From assembly GCA_020723225.1 (NCBI GenBank), contig DYJG01000234.1:1-5136 (forward strand): a DNA stretch of 5,136 bases, read 5' to 3'. The stretch comes from Desulfobacca acetoxidans (lineage in GTDB: Bacteria; Desulfobacterota; Desulfobaccia; Desulfobaccales; 0-14-0-80-60-11). The notes below the pieces were generated by a model that did no database searches, had not been told where the DNA came from, and saw only the letters and a program-made list of their open reading frames with translations. Position 1 is the first letter of the stretch; each line of letters begins with the position of its first letter. The position numbers and the translations under genes were made by a program. Of this stretch, positions 4,429 through 5,136 are shown piece after piece.

Positions 4429-5043
4429 ATGCGCCTTCCGAGTGGTCTCCGGGAGGCTTTTTTTTCGGAGTCGCCCCGGACCATGAAATTCACCGAGGCC
4501 TTGGACCAGATGAAGGGTGAACTGCAGGGGCTTTTGTCCCGCCTCACCCCGGAAATGGCCGAGACCCTGATTCAGGAAGTGGAAGCCGCGCCCCGGATTT
4601 TCGGCTGCGCCACCGGGCGCTCCGGGTTCATCCTCCGGGGTTTCCTGATGCGGCTGATGCACCTGGGCTTCACCGTCTTCATCGTCGGGGAGACCATCAC
4701 CCCCCGCCTCCAACCCGGCGACCTGCTCCTGGTCATGTCCGGCTCCGGCGAGACGGCCCAACCCCGGGAAATCCTGCGCCGGGCCAACACCGTGGGGGCC
4801 CGCACCCTGGCTTTGACCGCGGCCCCGGACTCCACCATCGGCCGGGAGGCTCAAGTAACCATCGTCATCCCCGGCACCACCAAACTGACCCTGGCCCACG
4901 AACCCGCCTCCCTGCAATGCCCCGGCAGCTTATTCGAGCAGGCCACTTTTCTCTTTTTGGAAGCAGTGGTGCTCCTGCTCTATCAGCGCCGCCTGGGACA
5001 TAACCGCGGAGAAATGCTTTCCCGGCATACGGATTTGGAGTAA
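4429..5043 (+). CDS. hxlB: 6-phospho-3-hexuloisomerase-like SIS-domain protein
   Basis: This SIS-fold sugar-phosphate isomerase resembles HxlB/PHI, which converts hexulose 6-phosphate to fructose 6-phosphate in the ribulose monophosphate formaldehyde route, or works in pentose supply in archaea. Counting from ATG 4429 (204 residues), it shows ATGRSGF (61-67), FLMRLMHLGF (72-81), VGETITP (86-92), the phosphate-binding SGSGET (104-109), PGSLFEQ with the probable catalytic Glu170 (165-171), and the typical end SRHTDLE. The start at 4429 has AAGGAGG 6 bases upstream, but it adds 18 residues lacking family features, and their DNA contains a terminator hairpin. Starting at ATG 4483 gives 186 residues, the usual family length, with only a distant GGAG. 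No hxlA (hexulose-phosphate synthase) is in view, so the pathway cannot be confirmed; another SIS isomerase activity is possible. Confidence 0.88.
   Translation: MRLPSGLREAFFSESPRTMKFTEALDQMKGELQGLLSRLTPEMAETLIQEVEAAPRIFGCATGRSGFILRGFLMRLMHLGFTVFIVGETITPRLQPGDLLLVMSGSGETAQPREILRRANTVGARTLALTAAPDSTIGREAQVTIVIPGTTKLTLAHEPASLQCPGSLFEQATFLFLEAVVLLLYQRRLGHNRGEMLSRHTDLE
4433..4465 (+). terminator. Intrinsic terminator overlapping the first codons of the isomerase gene
   Basis: The 10-base arm 4433-4442 pairs with 4447-4457 around the loop TGGT, with one G-T wobble and one bulged C (4449). Eight T residues (4458-4465) follow at once. This is the best-formed intrinsic terminator in the window. It begins 2 bases after ATG 4429 and ends 17 bases before ATG 4483. 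It could end the nikK transcript, attenuate the isomerase gene, or both. Confidence 0.7.
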
Positions 5044-5086
5044 TATTCGGGAAGACGGCGGGAAGGCAGTGGTCAGCAGAATGTAG

Positions 5087-5136
5087 GGGCGAACCTTGTG
5101 TTCGCCCAACGTCCGGGGCGAACACAAGGTTCGCCC
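5087..5136. repeat. Perfect 21-bp inverted repeat at the window end
   Basis: The arm 5087-5107 is exactly complementary to 5116-5136 around the 8-base loop AACGTCCG. Each arm is also self-complementary (GGGCGAAC with GTTCGCCC), so either one long hairpin or two short ones can form. This resembles REP/BIME-type extragenic repeats. It starts 43 bases after the isomerase stop and is cut by the window edge, so its true length is unknown. No T tract is visible. Confidence 0.8.

Noticed and set aside
4375..4917. Reverse-strand frame of 180 codons opposite the isomerase gene
   Set aside because: Shadow of a conserved SIS-domain gene; its Gly/Gln-rich translation has no family pattern.

Overview
The window carries a nickel (or cobalt) uptake system of the energy-coupling-factor (ECF) ABC type in the order nikM-nikL-nikQ-nikO-nikK, all on the + strand. 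It is followed by a gene for a 6-phospho-3-hexuloisomerase-like sugar isomerase (hxlB type). The coding regions are GC-rich with heavy use of GCC/CTG/CGG codons, while the spacers are AT-rich and full of short repeats. The NikL/NikK-type auxiliary subunits and the repeat style suggest a deltaproteobacterial lineage (Desulfobacterota/Syntrophobacterales-like). That placement is an inference; no ribosomal gene or other marker is present.

Layout. Bases 1-595 hold no convincing gene. They contain a GTTC heptamer array, two mutually exclusive hairpins, a long terminator-like hairpin (273-328), a 28-bp inverted repeat built of octamers (407-472), a possible -10 box, and a second heptamer array that abuts the nikM start. 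nikM (596-1201), nikL (1194-1919) and nikQ (1916-2686) overlap by a few bases, and nikO (2694-3353) follows after 7 bases, so these four should be one operon. A GC hairpin (3354-3371) closes it. A 170-base leader with a long hairpin then precedes nikK (3524-4303), which has a textbook Shine-Dalgarno. A 125-base gap leads to the hxlB-like gene (4429-5043), whose first codons overlap an apparently complete intrinsic terminator. The window ends in a perfect 21-bp inverted repeat.

How the genes work together. NikM is the substrate-binding membrane protein with the N-terminal Met-His chelate. NikQ is the coupling (T) subunit with two Arg-Gly motifs. NikO is the ATPase. NikL (one domain between two membrane anchors) and NikK (secreted DUF4198-type protein) stand where CbiN would be in a cobalt system. 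In comparative genomics this KMLQO composition is associated with nickel. No nikR or cbiN is seen. The isomerase is probably functionally unrelated.

The most interesting points are: two related long hairpins, one of them directly in front of the nikK ribosome binding site; a terminator placed inside the first codons of the isomerase gene; repeat DNA that has become the N-terminal coding sequence of nikL; a His/Cys-rich tail on the ATPase; and a histidine at or next to the predicted mature N terminus of NikM, NikL and NikK.
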